DNA from: Corynebacterium sp. HMSC05H05
GTDB lineage: Bacteria > Actinomycetota > Actinomycetes > Mycobacteriales > Mycobacteriaceae
Assembly: GCF_001807265.1 (NCBI RefSeq)
Contig: NZ_KV788369.1
Location: 1 to 50,121, forward strand
Length of the DNA: 50,121 nucleotides
Reading direction: 5' to 3'
Shown here: piece after piece, positions 15,461 through 25,298 of the stretch
Numbering within the stretch: position 1 is the stretch's first letter
Layout: every line of letters starts with the position of its first letter
Notes under the pieces: generated by a model
Told to the model about the DNA's origin: nothing
Database searches by the model: none
Seen by the model: the letters and a program-made list of their open reading frames with translations, nothing else
Position numbers and translations under genes: made by a program

Positions 15461-16987
15461 CTAGGCCTTGACTGTCGTGGAGCCGGCGGGCTCGGTAACG
15501 GGGTCGGCCGGAGGTGCGTCGATAGGCAATGGCTCCTTCCACTGGTACGGCAGCGACATCAGCGGGTCGTGGCCGTTGTGGGCGTCGCGGACCTTGTCCG
15601 GGCGCTTGCCCAGGATCTGCTGCACCACCAGCACCATGATGGCGATGATGAAGGCGTCGCGGGAGATGATCACCACGTTGAGGAACCACCCCGGCACACC
15701 CAGGTTGTCCGCGCCCATCATGTGCCACATCAGCACCGGCCACACGGCCATGTCCACGACCATCCAGGACAAAAGGAGGCGCCAGTACGGCAGCGCCAGC
15801 ACCGCCGGGACAACGAACCAGAGGGAGTACTGCGGGCTCCACACCTTGTTGAAAATGAGGAACAGGCCGACGATCAGCGCCACCAGCTCGGCGATGCGCG
15901 GAGTCTGCGGAGCCTTCAGACCCAGGATGAGCACGCCCAGGCAGCCCAGCAGGAACAGGATCAGGGTCACGGCGTTGAGGATCACCGGGGCGCCCTCGCC
16001 GGAGTCGAAGCCGGTCCAGCCGGTCATGCGCGAAAACACCGCGTAGATGGTGGTCCACTCCCAGCCGCGGTCCGTGTTGAGGCGGTTGAACTCGCTCCAG
16101 GCGTCCGGGTTGCGCAGGTAGACCGGCACGTTGACCACGAGCCAGGACACCACCATGGCGGCCAGCATCTTGCCAAACGGGGCGAGGTCGCGCTTGCGCA
16201 GCGCCACGGTGAGATACGCGCCGAGCAGGAAGATCGGCCACAGTTTGAACGCGGTGCCCAGGCCGATGAGCACGCCGGCGAGCCAGAACTTCCGGTTGCG
16301 GGCAGCCAGCATCGCGGCGACGGCAAAGAAGATGGACGGGATGTCCCAGTTGGTGAAGGCGTGCACGATCAGCAGCGGCGAGCCTGCGACGAGCAGGGTG
16401 TCCCAGACGCGGTTGCCCGCGAGCTCGGCGACCATGCGGATGGTGATCACCCAGATGATGGACATCAACAGCGCGGTGACATAGAAGTACCAGCCGGAGT
16501 CCGGCAAAAAGTTGTCCACCAGGAAGTAGGTGCTGCGCGAGAGCCAGGCGGACAGCTGCTGGAACAGGCCGGCCAGCACCGGGTACTCCATGTAGCGGGT
16601 CAGGCCGTCTTCCACCCAGGAGTAGTCGTAGACAAAACCGCCCTGATCCAGGCCGCGGGCGCCGTAGAGCGGAATGATGTCGTTGTAGCACGCCGCGGTG
16701 TACTGGCGGTTGCCGTCCCAGTTGAGCTGGATGATGCCGTTGTCGTCGGCTTTGCCGCCGGCGCAGTGCGCCTTCTGCAGCAGACCAAAGGACAAGAACA
16801 CATAGGCGACGGCGAGGATGGAGCGCAGCGGCGTCCAGAACCGGGCGCGGCCGATCTGCGCGAAGCGGCCCATCGGCCCGCCGAGGAAGTCCACCCAGCC
16901 GCGCGCGAGCGGCTCGGTGCGGCCCGGCTGGACGCGGTCCGCCGGGTCCGGCCAGGTCACCTGCTGGCTCTGCGTCGACTCAGACAT
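15461..16987 (-). CDS. Polytopic membrane glycosyltransferase-like protein (GT87/DUF2029 type)
   Basis: A 508-aa protein with roughly ten membrane helices and a proline/threonine-rich C-terminal tail. The layout and the motif-bearing loops (ACYNDIIPLYGARGL, then VEDGLTRYMEYPVLAG) fit GT-C fold mannosyl- or arabinosyltransferases of the DUF2029/GT87 group, which use polyprenyl-phosphate sugars outside the membrane. The gene occupies the place of Rv0051 next to ponA1 in Mycobacterium. Its ATG directly follows the ponA stop codon with no gap. A cell-envelope role is likely; the donor and acceptor cannot be read from sequence. Confidence 0.8.
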   Translation of the reverse strand: MSESTQSQQVTWPDPADRVQPGRTEPLARGWVDFLGGPMGRFAQIGRARFWTPLRSILAVAYVFLSFGLLQKAHCAGGKADDNGIIQLNWDGNRQYTAACYNDIIPLYGARGLDQGGFVYDYSWVEDGLTRYMEYPVLAGLFQQLSAWLSRSTYFLVDNFLPDSGWYFYVTALLMSIIWVITIRMVAELAGNRVWDTLLVAGSPLLIVHAFTNWDIPSIFFAVAAMLAARNRKFWLAGVLIGLGTAFKLWPIFLLGAYLTVALRKRDLAPFGKMLAAMVVSWLVVNVPVYLRNPDAWSEFNRLNTDRGWEWTTIYAVFSRMTGWTGFDSGEGAPVILNAVTLILFLLGCLGVLILGLKAPQTPRIAELVALIVGLFLIFNKVWSPQYSLWFVVPAVLALPYWRLLLSWMVVDMAVWPVLMWHMMGADNLGVPGWFLNVVIISRDAFIIAIMVLVVQQILGKRPDKVRDAHNGHDPLMSLPYQWKEPLPIDAPPADPVTEPAGSTTVKA

Positions 16988-19258
16988 TTACTGGAACGCC
17001 CCCTGGAACTGGTCGATGACATCGTTGATCGTGTCGTTGAGGTTTGGTGCCGGCGCGGGGGCCGGCGCCGGTGCAGGAGCCGGGGCGGGTGCAGGTGCCG
17101 GCGCGGGTTCCTGTGCCGGCGCAGACTCGCCGGGCGCGTCCGGCGCTGCCGGATCTGCCGGATCCGCCTGCGCCTCTGAGCTCGCGGCGGACGGCGCCTG
17201 ACCGGTGCCGCCGGTGTAGCTCGGCGACGGGCTGGAGTAGTAGCCGCCCAAGCCGGTGCCGCCGGAGTAGGGGTTGACACCCCAGTAGACCGGGTTGGCG
17301 TTGGGGAAGCTCATGAACTCCTGGCCCTCAAGCTCCGTGTCCAGGAACTGTTTCCAGATCTGCGACGGGGTGTTGGAGCCGAACATGTTGCCGCCCCACT
17401 CGTTGAAGATCGGAGAGGTGTTGTCCGCGGTGCCCACCCACACAGCCACGGCGAGCTGCGGCGTGGAGCCGACCATCCAGGCGTCCTTGTTGTTGCCGGT
17501 GTCGCCCATCTGGGCGGTGCCGGTCTTGGACGCGGACTGGCGGCCGCCGGCGAGGACGGCGTTGGAATAGCCGGCCACACCCTGCATCGCCTGCAGCGTG
17601 TTGTCCGCCACCTGCTCGGACACGCGGCGCTCGGTGTAGTCCTTGTCCACCTGGTAGAGGACCTCACCGTTGGCGTCCTCAATCTTCTCCACGAAGTGGG
17701 TCGGGTGCATCAGGCCACGGTTGGTTAGGGTGGCCATTGCGGTAGCCATGTCCAGCACGCGGGACTGGTACTGGCCCAGCACGATGCCCTCGTACGGCTG
17801 GCCGCCGTTCTCGCGCAGGGTCTCCGGGATGCCGGGGATGGACTTGGCCACGCCCAGGGCGTGCGCCATATCGGCGGTGTCCTGCGTGGTGTTGTCCAGC
17901 TCGTCCTGGATGCGCATGTAGGCGGTGTTGGAGGACACGCGGGTGGCCTCGGTCATAGACAGCATGCCGCCGCCGCCACCGTCCCAGTTGGTCACGGTGA
18001 TGTTGCCGGGCAGCCGCACCGGGGAGGAGTCGAACATGGAGGTCAGCGGGATACCCTGCTGCAGTGCGGCAGCCAGCGCGAAGATCTTGAACGTCGAGCC
18101 AGTCTGCAGGCCCGCGTTGGCGTAGTCCCAGCCAGACGGGTCGTCGCCGCCGTAGTACGCGCGCACTGCGCCTGTCGACGGATCCACAGCCACCGCACCA
18201 GTACGAGCATCCTCCTGCAGGTTGGTCAGGCGTTCGCGGGCGATGCGCTCCATGTTGGCCTGGGAACCTGCGTCGATGGTGGTGGTGATCTGCAAACCGC
18301 GGTTGGTCAGGTCACTTTCGGTGATGCCCAGGGCCTCGAGCTCCTTGATCACCTGGTTTTTGATCAGGCCGTTCGGGCCGGTGGCCTCGGTGTAAGCGGA
18401 GTAGGAAGCCGGATCGCGGGTCTCCGGGTAGACCATCCCGGCGCGCTGCTCCGGGGACAGCTTGCCCATCTCCACCAGGCCGTCCATGACGTAGTTCCAG
18501 CGCTGCTCCGCAGCCTGGCGGTTCGTCCACGGGTCCAACTCGCTGGGCAGCTGGATGGAGGCGGCAAGCACGCCGCCCTCCTCGACGGTGAGCTGGGACG
18601 CCGGCTTGTCAAAGAAGGCGTGCGCGGCAGCTTCGACACCGTAGGCGTTGCGGCCGAAGTACACGGTGTTCAGGTAGGCGCGGAGGATGTCCTCCTTGGA
18701 CCACTGGTTGGTCATCTTCACCGAATAGACCAGCTCGTTGGCCTTGCGCTCATAAGAGTGTTCGTTGCCCACCAGCGCGTTTTTCACGTACTGCTGGGTG
18801 ATGGTGGAGCCGCCGCCTGCAGACGTATTGCCGGTGATCTGCCCCAGTGCCGCACGGGCGAAACCTGTGGGCGAGAAGCCGGAGTTTGTCCAGAAGTCGC
18901 GGTCCTCCGCAGCCAGCACGGCATCCTGGACCTCCACGGGCACAGACTCGAGGGCCACCTGTTCGCGGTTACCCTCCGGGGGCACGAGGCGGGCGAGCTC
19001 GTTTTCGCCGTCGTTGAAGTAGATCGAGGAGATCTGCGCCGTCTCAATCTCGCCGGGGCCCGGGATCTCGGCCTTGGAGTATTTCCACATGAACCAGCCG
19101 ACCGGGATCAACGCGAGCAGGAGAAGGAACAGCAAGAATGCAAGTACCCACTGCCACGCGCGGGACTGCTTCTTTTTCTTCACTGCCGTAGTGCCGCTGG
19201 AAGCCTTCGCCTTCGCTGCGCTCTTGTCAGCGCTCTTTTCAACGCTCTTTTCAGTCAC
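16988..19258 (-). CDS. ponA: Class A penicillin-binding protein (PonA, transglycosylase/transpeptidase)
   Basis: A 756-aa bifunctional peptidoglycan synthase. It has a short K-rich cytoplasmic part and one membrane anchor (about residues 36-55). The GT51 transglycosylase domain has its catalytic Glu118 in AAEDRDFW. The transpeptidase domain carries S388TFK, SSNTAY and K578TG. The C-terminus is a proline-alanine repeat tail (about residues 710-745). The GTG start has AGGA seven bases upstream. It starts the ponA - GT87 - small membrane protein operon. No PASTA domain was seen. Confidence 0.95.
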   Translation of the reverse strand: MTEKSVEKSADKSAAKAKASSGTTAVKKKKQSRAWQWVLAFLLFLLLLALIPVGWFMWKYSKAEIPGPGEIETAQISSIYFNDGENELARLVPPEGNREQVALESVPVEVQDAVLAAEDRDFWTNSGFSPTGFARAALGQITGNTSAGGGSTITQQYVKNALVGNEHSYERKANELVYSVKMTNQWSKEDILRAYLNTVYFGRNAYGVEAAAHAFFDKPASQLTVEEGGVLAASIQLPSELDPWTNRQAAEQRWNYVMDGLVEMGKLSPEQRAGMVYPETRDPASYSAYTEATGPNGLIKNQVIKELEALGITESDLTNRGLQITTTIDAGSQANMERIARERLTNLQEDARTGAVAVDPSTGAVRAYYGGDDPSGWDYANAGLQTGSTFKIFALAAALQQGIPLTSMFDSSPVRLPGNITVTNWDGGGGGMLSMTEATRVSSNTAYMRIQDELDNTTQDTADMAHALGVAKSIPGIPETLRENGGQPYEGIVLGQYQSRVLDMATAMATLTNRGLMHPTHFVEKIEDANGEVLYQVDKDYTERRVSEQVADNTLQAMQGVAGYSNAVLAGGRQSASKTGTAQMGDTGNNKDAWMVGSTPQLAVAVWVGTADNTSPIFNEWGGNMFGSNTPSQIWKQFLDTELEGQEFMSFPNANPVYWGVNPYSGGTGLGGYYSSPSPSYTGGTGQAPSAASSEAQADPADPAAPDAPGESAPAQEPAPAPAPAPAPAPAPAPAPAPNLNDTINDVIDQFQGAFQ

Positions 19259-19361
19259 ACGTTTTTCCTGCACATTTGCACCCGCCGCGCCCGCGGGGAG
19301 GGGCAAACGGGCGAGCTACCTACCAAATTCCTACCGGACACCCTACCTGCCCAGTTCGGAT

Positions 19362-19724
19362 TCACACTACTGGTACTGCTGTGACTTCTTGTAACAGATG
19401 GTTCCACTTGCACGACGGGCAGACCTCCACCACATGGACGGTCAGCGGCCCCACCTCTCCCACGAGGCGGTCTATCTCTTCCTCGCTGCGGGCGGTGCCA
19501 GTGCGCCTGCCCAGTTTTTCGGAGTAGACCCAGCGCACGTCGCGCATCGCTTCTCCGCACACGGGGCACGGCCTGGCGGAATCCGCACCGTGGTGTTGCG
19601 CTGCGGCGCGCAGCAGGAAGTCGGCGTCGCAAACGTCGTCGATAGGCACATGACCACGCTTGAACTCGCGCAGCGTCTGGCGGCGCTGCCACTCGTGGGA
19701 CACCTCGTGCTCGTACGTGAACAT
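19362..19724 (-). CDS. DUF5318 family zinc-ribbon-like protein
   Basis: A 120-aa protein starting MFTYEHEVSHEWQRRQTLREF. It contains two CPxC knuckles (CPVC near 61 and CPSC near 109) that can bind zinc. The family is found next to ponA in mycobacteria and corynebacteria (Rv0049 position), and its function is unknown. A TATGAT -10 hexamer (19732-19737) ends seven bases before ATG 19724. This supports the shorter start over the two ATGs at 19733 and 19736 and indicates a leaderless mRNA. Confidence 0.85.
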   Translation of the reverse strand: MFTYEHEVSHEWQRRQTLREFKRGHVPIDDVCDADFLLRAAAQHHGADSARPCPVCGEAMRDVRWVYSEKLGRRTGTARSEEEIDRLVGEVGPLTVHVVEVCPSCKWNHLLQEVTAVPVV

Positions 19725-19792
19725 CCCGGCCATCATAACCCCCGTCTTTGCTGCTAGATTTTGGAAAAGTAGTTGGAAGAAAGAGGTGCACA

Positions 19793-20257
19793 GTGGTCGC
19801 GCACGACGAACCCTCCGCAGAAGCTATGCGGATCGCTGCGGATATCCGCCCCGCAATGACGAGTTTGTACGTGGCGTATTTCCGCAACGCGGAAAGCTCC
19901 GACCTCACCGGCCCGCAGCTGTCCGTGTTGCACAGGCTGGGTTTTAGCGGCCCGACGCGTATCAGCAAGTTGGCCGCAGAGGAAGGCGTGCGCCTGCCCA
20001 CTGCCTCGAATACCGTCAACCAACTGGAAAAACGTGAGCTGGTGCGCCGCGTGCGGTCGGTGGACGACCGCCGCGGAGTGTCGGTGGAGCTAACCGATTT
20101 CGGCCGGGAGGAGTTGGAGCGGGTCGGCGCGGAGCGCACCCGTTCGCTCGCACAGATGCTCAGCGCCCTCGACACCGAGGCGTTGGAGAAGCTGGACTCT
20201 CTGACCGGGGTGCTCAACGACCTCGCCCGCGCCTACGCGACGGGCTCCGCTGAGTAA
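19793..20257 (+). CDS. malR: MarR-family transcriptional regulator (MalR-like)
   Basis: A 154-aa winged-helix regulator. The recognition segment is ISKLAAEEGVRLPTASNTVNQLEKRELVRRVRSVDDRRGVSVELTDFGRE cut at its usual MarR positions, and the DxRR wing motif is present. GTG 19793 has AGAGG six bases upstream; the frame upstream of it is promoter sequence. In C. glutamicum the MarR protein MalR is encoded directly before a universal stress gene and controls envelope and stress genes. The identical arrangement here supports the name, but the symbol rests on context. Confidence 0.83.
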   Translation: MVAHDEPSAEAMRIAADIRPAMTSLYVAYFRNAESSDLTGPQLSVLHRLGFSGPTRISKLAAEEGVRLPTASNTVNQLEKRELVRRVRSVDDRRGVSVELTDFGREELERVGAERTRSLAQMLSALDTEALEKLDSLTGVLNDLARAYATGSAE

Positions 20258-20345
20258 CCGCTTTTCCCGTGGCAGGGGCACATGTTTATGATGTGTGTAT
20301 TACCTGAACACTCGCATTCGCCGACACGTGCCAAGGAGGCAGGCC

Positions 20346-21302
20346 CTGAGCAGCTCCCCCGGCGCTGACAGCGCCAGTCTTCCCAATCTCGCGTTGCCCG
20401 TGCGCGTACTCGTGGGTTGGGATGTGGCAAACACCGAGGCAGTGGAGTTCGCTGCCTGGCTCGGCCGCTCACTGCCGGTGACCGTGCAGGTCATGGCCAG
20501 CACCCAGTCCAAGTGGTCGAAGTCCCTCTCCAAGGCCTCCAAAGGCCGGAAGAAGCGGATGAAAGAAGCGCAGTCCACATTCGACTCACGGGTGGAAAAG
20601 GCGCTGAAGGAGCACCTGCCGCGCTCGCAGTGGGCGGAGGAAGTGTCCCGCCTTATGGACAGCAAGGACACGGTGCGCTCCCTGCATGAGACCGCCGCGG
20701 ATTTCGGCGCGGACCTGATCCTGCTGGGCTCGCGCGCGAAGACGCCGAAGGGCAGGTTCCGCCCCTCCAGCGTGGCGGACGAGATGATGCGTTCCTGCCC
20801 CGTCCCGCTGGGCCTGGCCCCGCGCGGGGTGAAGCTGTCCAAGAAGGGCGTCACCCGCGTGACCTACGCAATCGTGGTGGAGGACGACCCGCTTGAGCCG
20901 GATTTTTCCGGCCTGGACTACGCCACCGCGCTGGCCTGCAAGCTGGGGTTGCCGCTTCGCATCATCGCGTTTTCGCCCACGGCCTACGAGAAGCACACTT
21001 CAGCGTGGAACGAGGAGGTGTTGGGCATGCTGGACCACGCCCGCGACTACGCGTGGGCGCTGGCTGCCGAGTTCGCGCCGGAGGTGTGCGACACCTTCGA
21101 CGTGACCAGCGCGGTCTCCGCCGCGAAAAGCTGGAAGCGTTCCATCGATTCCGTGAAATGGAAGAAGGGCGACATCATGTTTTTGGGCACCCACCCGTCG
21201 CCGCAGTTCACCAGCGTGTTTGTGGGGACGTTGGAAGGCGAGTTCATCCGCTACGCCTCGGTGCCTGTGGTGGTGTGCCCGCACTCCGGGACGGCGCAGT
21301 AG
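20346..21302 (+). CDS. uspA: Universal stress family protein, two UspA domains
   Basis: A protein of about 318 aa with two tandem Usp-like domains (about residues 14-155 and 165-318). The first is joined to a lysine-rich helix (SKWSKSLSKASKGRKKRMK). The ATP-loop motif of typical UspA is only partly recognisable. The start is unusual: AAGGAGG (20333-20339) lies six bases before CTG 20346, with no ATG, GTG or TTG at proper spacing. The upstream GTGs at 20295 and 20328 lie before or on the ribosome site. A TATGAT -10 (20287-20292) would give a leader of about 47 bases. It is 88 bases downstream of the MarR gene. Confidence 0.85.
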   Translation: MSSSPGADSASLPNLALPVRVLVGWDVANTEAVEFAAWLGRSLPVTVQVMASTQSKWSKSLSKASKGRKKRMKEAQSTFDSRVEKALKEHLPRSQWAEEVSRLMDSKDTVRSLHETAADFGADLILLGSRAKTPKGRFRPSSVADEMMRSCPVPLGLAPRGVKLSKKGVTRVTYAIVVEDDPLEPDFSGLDYATALACKLGLPLRIIAFSPTAYEKHTSAWNEEVLGMLDHARDYAWALAAEFAPEVCDTFDVTSAVSAAKSWKRSIDSVKWKKGDIMFLGTHPSPQFTSVFVGTLEGEFIRYASVPVVVCPHSGTAQ

Positions 21303-21312
21303 GTTGGGCTCC

Positions 21313-21771
21313 ATGGAGCACCCGGAGAACGACCTTCACTCCCCCGCCGACCGTTTCTCGCGCATGCGGCCGGAGCCGCGCTCCTTCGACGAGCTCGCGG
21401 ACCAGCCGGATCCGCTGGAGGTGGACCGCAAAAATCGCCGCTCCACCCGCCAGGCAATCACGTTTGCGCTGGTTACGGTAGCCGCTACCCTACTGTTGGC
21501 GCTGATTCTTGCGGTGATCTCGCGGGCTCAGGGCGGCCCGCTTTGCGACGCTGGCTCCGCCTGGCTCTGCACCGAATCCTGGCGCACGTGGTGGGCTGTA
21601 GTGACCTCGATCCCGCCGGTGGTGGGGCTGCTCAGCTGTGCGGTCATCACCGTGCGCAAGCTCAACCGCTACGAGCGCTGGATCCCCTGGATCGGCGTGT
21701 TCTGGATCCCGCTGGTGCCGTTCACCATGGCGTGGCTGATTGTCACGCTGGGGATTTTGGCGACGCAGTAG
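21313..21771 (+). CDS. Three-helix membrane protein of unknown function
   Basis: A 152-aa protein with a polar N-terminus of about 45 residues ([14 protein letters not shown]...) and three predicted helices: about residues 52-72, 94-114 and 122-148, the last W/P/F-rich. No domain was recognised. TAGGTT (21300-21305), whose TAG is the stop codon of the preceding gene, ends seven bases before the ATG, so it can be read from a leaderless promoter as well as from the USP transcript. The 3' end overlaps trhO on the other strand by 29 bases. Confidence 0.72.
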   Translation: MEHPENDLHSPADRFSRMRPEPRSFDELADQPDPLEVDRKNRRSTRQAITFALVTVAATLLLALILAVISRAQGGPLCDAGSAWLCTESWRTWWAVVTSIPPVVGLLSCAVITVRKLNRYERWIPWIGVFWIPLVPFTMAWLIVTLGILATQ

Positions 21772-22651
21772 CTCGCTGGCTGCATTCCGCGCAGTACGGG
21801 TTCTTCTCGCGGCAGGCTTCGCAGCTTAAGTACTGGCGGCGGCATTCCGGCTCGTTTGCGCAGTTGTAGAACTGGTTCGTGGCCTCCCCGCAGTGCACGC
21901 AGTGGCCGAGCTGAACGTAGTCCGGGTCGTCCGGCGCGCCGAACTCGGTGTGCATGCGGTCGTCGAAGACGTAGAGCGAGCCCTCCCACAGGCCGGAGTT
22001 GCCGAACTTCTCGCCGTAGCGGACGATGCCGCCGTCGATTTGGTAGACCTCCTTGAATCCCCGGTTGATCATGAGGCTGGAGAGCACCTCGCAGCGGATC
22101 CCGCCGGTGCAGTAGGAGATGACGGGTTTGTCCTTCATCCAGTCGTACTTGCCGGAGTCGAGCTCTTTAATGAAGTCGTGGGTGGTGTCCACATCCGGCA
22201 CCACCGCGCCTTTGAACCTGCCAATCTCGGCCTCGCGGGCGTTGCGGCCGTCGAAGAATACCGCATCCGGGTTGTCGGCCACCAGCTGGTTGACCTGCTC
22301 CGGGCTAAGGTGCACTCCCCCGCCGACCACGCCGTTTTCATCCACCTTGAGCTCGCCCGGCGCGCCGAAGGAGACGATCTCCTCTCGGGCCTTGACGCTG
22401 AGTTTGGGAAAGTCTTCCGCCCCGCCCTCGGACCACTTGAACTCGATACCCTTGAAGTACTCGCGGGTTTTCTTGGCGTAGGTTTTGCAGGCACGGATGT
22501 CTCCGCCGACGGTGCCGTTAATCCCGTCCTTAGACACGATGATGCGGCCGGTCAACCCCAGGCCTTCGCACAGGTCCCGCTGCCACAGGCGCACCGCGTC
22601 CGGGTCGGCGATGGGCTGGAACTTGTAGTAGAGCAGGATCTTGCTGGTCAT
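21743..22651 (-). CDS. trhO: tRNA uridine(34) hydroxylase TrhO (rhodanese-domain protein)
   Basis: A 302-aa member of the TrhO/YceA family, which forms 5-hydroxyuridine at the tRNA wobble position. The N-terminal acylphosphatase-like domain ([21 protein letters not shown]) is followed by a rhodanese domain with catalytic Cys181 in [11 protein letters not shown]. The C-terminal cysteine-rich tail ([28 protein letters not shown]) probably binds zinc. TAGACT (22659-22664) lies seven bases before the ATG, so the mRNA is probably leaderless. Confidence 0.93.
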   Translation of the reverse strand: MTSKILLYYKFQPIADPDAVRLWQRDLCEGLGLTGRIIVSKDGINGTVGGDIRACKTYAKKTREYFKGIEFKWSEGGAEDFPKLSVKAREEIVSFGAPGELKVDENGVVGGGVHLSPEQVNQLVADNPDAVFFDGRNAREAEIGRFKGAVVPDVDTTHDFIKELDSGKYDWMKDKPVISYCTGGIRCEVLSSLMINRGFKEVYQIDGGIVRYGEKFGNSGLWEGSLYVFDDRMHTEFGAPDDPDYVQLGHCVHCGEATNQFYNCANEPECRRQYLSCEACREKNPYCAECSQRATASPKSPA

Positions 22652-22689
22652 GCCTGGCAGTCTAGGTCCACCCAGGCCAGCGGGGAAAG

Positions 22690-23388
22690 TTAGAGGTCAA
22701 AGGCTTTGAACGCGATGGCCAGTGGAACGCCGAGCGCTTCGCCGCCCTGCTTGGCTGCCCCGCCGACGATCTCCGCGCCGCTGGGGTGCTCGGGCAGCGC
22801 CTGGAAGTACGCCTTGTGGGCGTCCAGGGACTGCGCGCCTTTCTCCACGTGCCGCTGCTCCACTACCACCGCCACGTCTGGTTCACTCGCGCCGGTGACC
22901 AGCAGCGTTTTCGCCTGGTGGCGCGGCCCCAGCTCCGGGAAGAGGAACTCGTTGCCGGCGTCGCGCGCGGCGTCCACCGCTGCCATGCCCGCCACCCGAT
23001 GGTCCGCCTGGTTCAGGCCCCACGGTGCGACAACGCTCCAGTCCTGGGTGAGCACCACAGTGGGTTTAAAGGAACGGATCTCCCTTGCGATGGCCTTGCG
23101 CAGCTCCAAGGTGTGCTCGAGCAGTCCGTCGGTGAAGTCGAGCAGCTCCAGATCGCCAGCACCGACGATGTCGCAGGCGCGGCGCTGCTCCTTCGTGCGC
23201 GTCTCGCGCACCTGCGCGGGATCCCCGCCCGCGATGCCGTGCTCGCCGTGCGTGAGCAGCAAGTACGCCACCTCGACGCCGTCTTCGGCCCATTTGGCAA
23301 CAGCGGCGGAGGCGCCGTACTCCATGTCGTCGGGGTGGGCGACGACGGCGAGGACGCGTGCGCCGTCGTCAAGCAAAAGCTCTTGCAC
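22690..23388 (-). CDS. PIG-L family N-acetylglucosaminyl deacetylase-like protein
   Basis: A 232-aa PIG-L/LmbE fold protein. The metal and catalytic motif AHPDDMEYG lies near residues 17-25. The second metal segment is probably NQADHRVAG near 125 (HxxxH replaced by DH). The family deacetylates GlcNAc conjugates such as mycothiol precursors and mycothiol S-conjugates, but the substrate here is not determined. GTG 23388 starts one base after the stop of the upstream HTH gene, so the two are coupled. Confidence 0.85.
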   Translation of the reverse strand: MQELLLDDGARVLAVVAHPDDMEYGASAAVAKWAEDGVEVAYLLLTHGEHGIAGGDPAQVRETRTKEQRRACDIVGAGDLELLDFTDGLLEHTLELRKAIAREIRSFKPTVVLTQDWSVVAPWGLNQADHRVAGMAAVDAARDAGNEFLFPELGPRHQAKTLLVTGASEPDVAVVVEQRHVEKGAQSLDAHKAYFQALPEHPSGAEIVGGAAKQGGEALGVPLAIAFKAFDL

Positions 23389-23389
23389 C

Positions 23390-23725
23390 TTAGCCCCGCT
23401 TCTCCTTGAACGCGAGGGCGTCGCGCGTGTACACGCGGCGGTGGGTGCCCACCTTGTGGCCGGGAAGCTTGCCGTCGTCGATGAGCTTGACCACAAACGG
23501 GCGCGAGACGCCGAGCAGGTTGGCCACCTGTTGGGTGGTCATCTCCTCGTCTGGTTCCGCCGGGCGCACCAGGCGCCCCTCCGCGAGGTCCTCGAGCAGG
23601 TCACGGACCCACACAGCCGTCTGTTTCGGCAGCGTGACGTGGTCTTCCGCGCGCGTGCGCGCGACGGCCAGGTTGTTGTTGAGCTCGGCTAATGCATCTT
23701 CCACCGGAGATTGCTGTTCCCGCAT
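23390..23725 (-). CDS. Excisionase-type helix-turn-helix protein
   Basis: A 111-aa protein. The C-terminal half (EMTTQQVANLLGVSRPFVVKLIDDGKLPGHKVGTHRRVYTRDAL, split here only by description) is a MerR/excisionase HTH_17 domain. The N-terminal half is helical and acidic. Such proteins are often antitoxins of PIN-domain toxins, but the next gene is a PIG-L deacetylase. A TATTGT -10 (23733-23738) lies seven bases before the ATG. A related protein is encoded at 39966-40391. Confidence 0.8.
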   Translation of the reverse strand: MREQQSPVEDALAELNNNLAVARTRAEDHVTLPKQTAVWVRDLLEDLAEGRLVRPAEPDEEMTTQQVANLLGVSRPFVVKLIDDGKLPGHKVGTHRRVYTRDALAFKEKRG

Positions 23726-23779
23726 GACCCAGACAATAAACTACAACCGAAACCAGCGCAATAGTTAGTGTTGGAAAAC

Positions 23780-25273
23780 TTAACGCTTGTGGTACAGCGC
23801 CTTGCGCCAGTACTTCGGCTCCGAGGTGGCAAGCACCCCCAAGTTACGGAAAATACCCTCGTCCACAGACCCCAGAATCGTGGTGATGTGCGCGTCGCAC
23901 CCGCGCAGAGACTTCAAATGCTCCAGCGCCAGCGCCGCATCCGGGTTGCCGGACGCCGACACGGACAACGCAATGAGCACCTCGTCGGTGTGCAAGCGCG
24001 GGTTCACCGAGCCCAAATGCCGGGTCTTCAACGTCTGGATCGGCTCGATGGAGTCCGGGGAGAGCAGGTGCACGTCGTCGTCGATGCCGGCCAGCAGCTT
24101 TAAGGCGTTGAGCAGCACCGCGGCGGACGGGCCGAGCAGATCGGAGGTCTTACCGGTGACGATGCGGCCGTCCGGCAGTTCCAACGCAGCGCCGGGCTTG
24201 CCGGTGCGCTCCGCCACCTCCAGCGCGGGCGCGACCACCACTCGGTCCTCCACGGACAGGTCCGCCTTGCGCATGACGTTGAAGTTGCGGTCGGAGACAG
24301 TGGAGTCGGCGTCCGCGCGGCGCTCGTCCACAAGCGCCGCGTAATAGCGACGGATGATCTCCTGCTCGGCGGCGTGGCGGCACGCGGCGTCGTCGGAAAT
24401 GCAGTAGCCCGCCATGTTCACACCCATGTCCGTCGGCGACTGGTACGGGTCCGCGCCGGTGGCCTCCCGCAGCAGCGTCTTCAGCAGCGGGAACACCTCG
24501 ATGTCGCGGTTGTAGCTGGACACCTTCTCCCCGTAGGCCTCCAGGTGGTACTGGTCAATGACGTTGATGTCGTCCAAGTCCGTCGTGGCGGCCTCGTACG
24601 CCAGGTTCACCGGGTGCGACAGCGGCAGGTTCCAGATCGGGAACGTCTCAAACTTGGCGTAGCCAGCGTCGATGCCGCGCTTGTGCTCGTGGTACACCTG
24701 GGATAGGCAGGTGGCCAGCTTGCCGGAGCCGGGCCCCGGCGCGGTCATCACCACCAGGTCGCGGGTGGTTTCCACGTAGTCGTTGCGGCCGAACCCGTCT
24801 TCGCTCACCACCTTCGCGGTGTCGTTGGGGTAGCCCGGGATCATGTAATGGCGCGAAACCTTCAGCCCCAGACGGGCGAGGCGCTCCACGAAGGCCTCGA
24901 CGTTCTGGTTGTGGCCCTCCAGCTGCGTAACCACCACGTTCTCCACCAAAAATCCGCGGTCCCGGAACACGTCCACAAGCCGCAGCACGTCGTCTTCGTA
25001 GGTGATGCCCAGATCCGCGCGCATCTTCTGGCGCACCACGTCGCCGGCGTTGAAGCAGATGACAATCTCCACTTCGTCCTTGATCCGGTCCAGCATGGCG
25101 ATCTTGTTGTCGGGAGTGAATCCGGGCAGGACGCGGGAGGCGTGGTTGTCGTCGAAAAGCTTGCCGCCCATTTCCAGGTACAGCTTGCCACCCACCTCGG
25201 CGCGCCGTTTCTGGATGTGCTCGGACTGCATCTGGATGTATTTTTCGCGGTCGAACCCGATCTCATACGGCAT
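23780..25273 (-). CDS. DUF1846 family protein
   Basis: A 497-aa member of the DUF1846 family; its length and start ([20 protein letters not shown]) are typical. It carries an ATP-loop-like segment [15 protein letters not shown] near residue 170, which resembles a P-loop. The family is widespread in actinobacteria and firmicutes and its reaction is unknown to me. TACTAT (25281-25286) ends seven bases before the ATG, so the transcript is probably leaderless. The promoter overlaps that of the divergent nei gene. Confidence 0.88.
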   Translation of the reverse strand: MPYEIGFDREKYIQMQSEHIQKRRAEVGGKLYLEMGGKLFDDNHASRVLPGFTPDNKIAMLDRIKDEVEIVICFNAGDVVRQKMRADLGITYEDDVLRLVDVFRDRGFLVENVVVTQLEGHNQNVEAFVERLARLGLKVSRHYMIPGYPNDTAKVVSEDGFGRNDYVETTRDLVVMTAPGPGSGKLATCLSQVYHEHKRGIDAGYAKFETFPIWNLPLSHPVNLAYEAATTDLDDINVIDQYHLEAYGEKVSSYNRDIEVFPLLKTLLREATGADPYQSPTDMGVNMAGYCISDDAACRHAAEQEIIRRYYAALVDERRADADSTVSDRNFNVMRKADLSVEDRVVVAPALEVAERTGKPGAALELPDGRIVTGKTSDLLGPSAAVLLNALKLLAGIDDDVHLLSPDSIEPIQTLKTRHLGSVNPRLHTDEVLIALSVSASGNPDAALALEHLKSLRGCDAHITTILGSVDEGIFRNLGVLATSEPKYWRKALYHKR

Positions 25274-25298
25274 GCGAGCAATAGTACAGTCAGCCACC

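Noticed and set aside
17040..17130. Tandem GGCGCCGGx-type repeat at the ponA 3' end
   Set aside because: It encodes the proline-alanine tail of PonA; there are no spacers, so it is not CRISPR.
15224..17179. A 651-codon open frame on the plus strand
   Set aside because: It lies antisense to the GT87 and ponA genes, is rich in H, R, G and Q as expected for a GC-rich shadow frame, and has no domain.
17861..19384. A 507-codon open frame on the plus strand opposite ponA
   Set aside because: It is fully antisense to a PBP gene with all catalytic motifs; its composition is that of a shadow frame.
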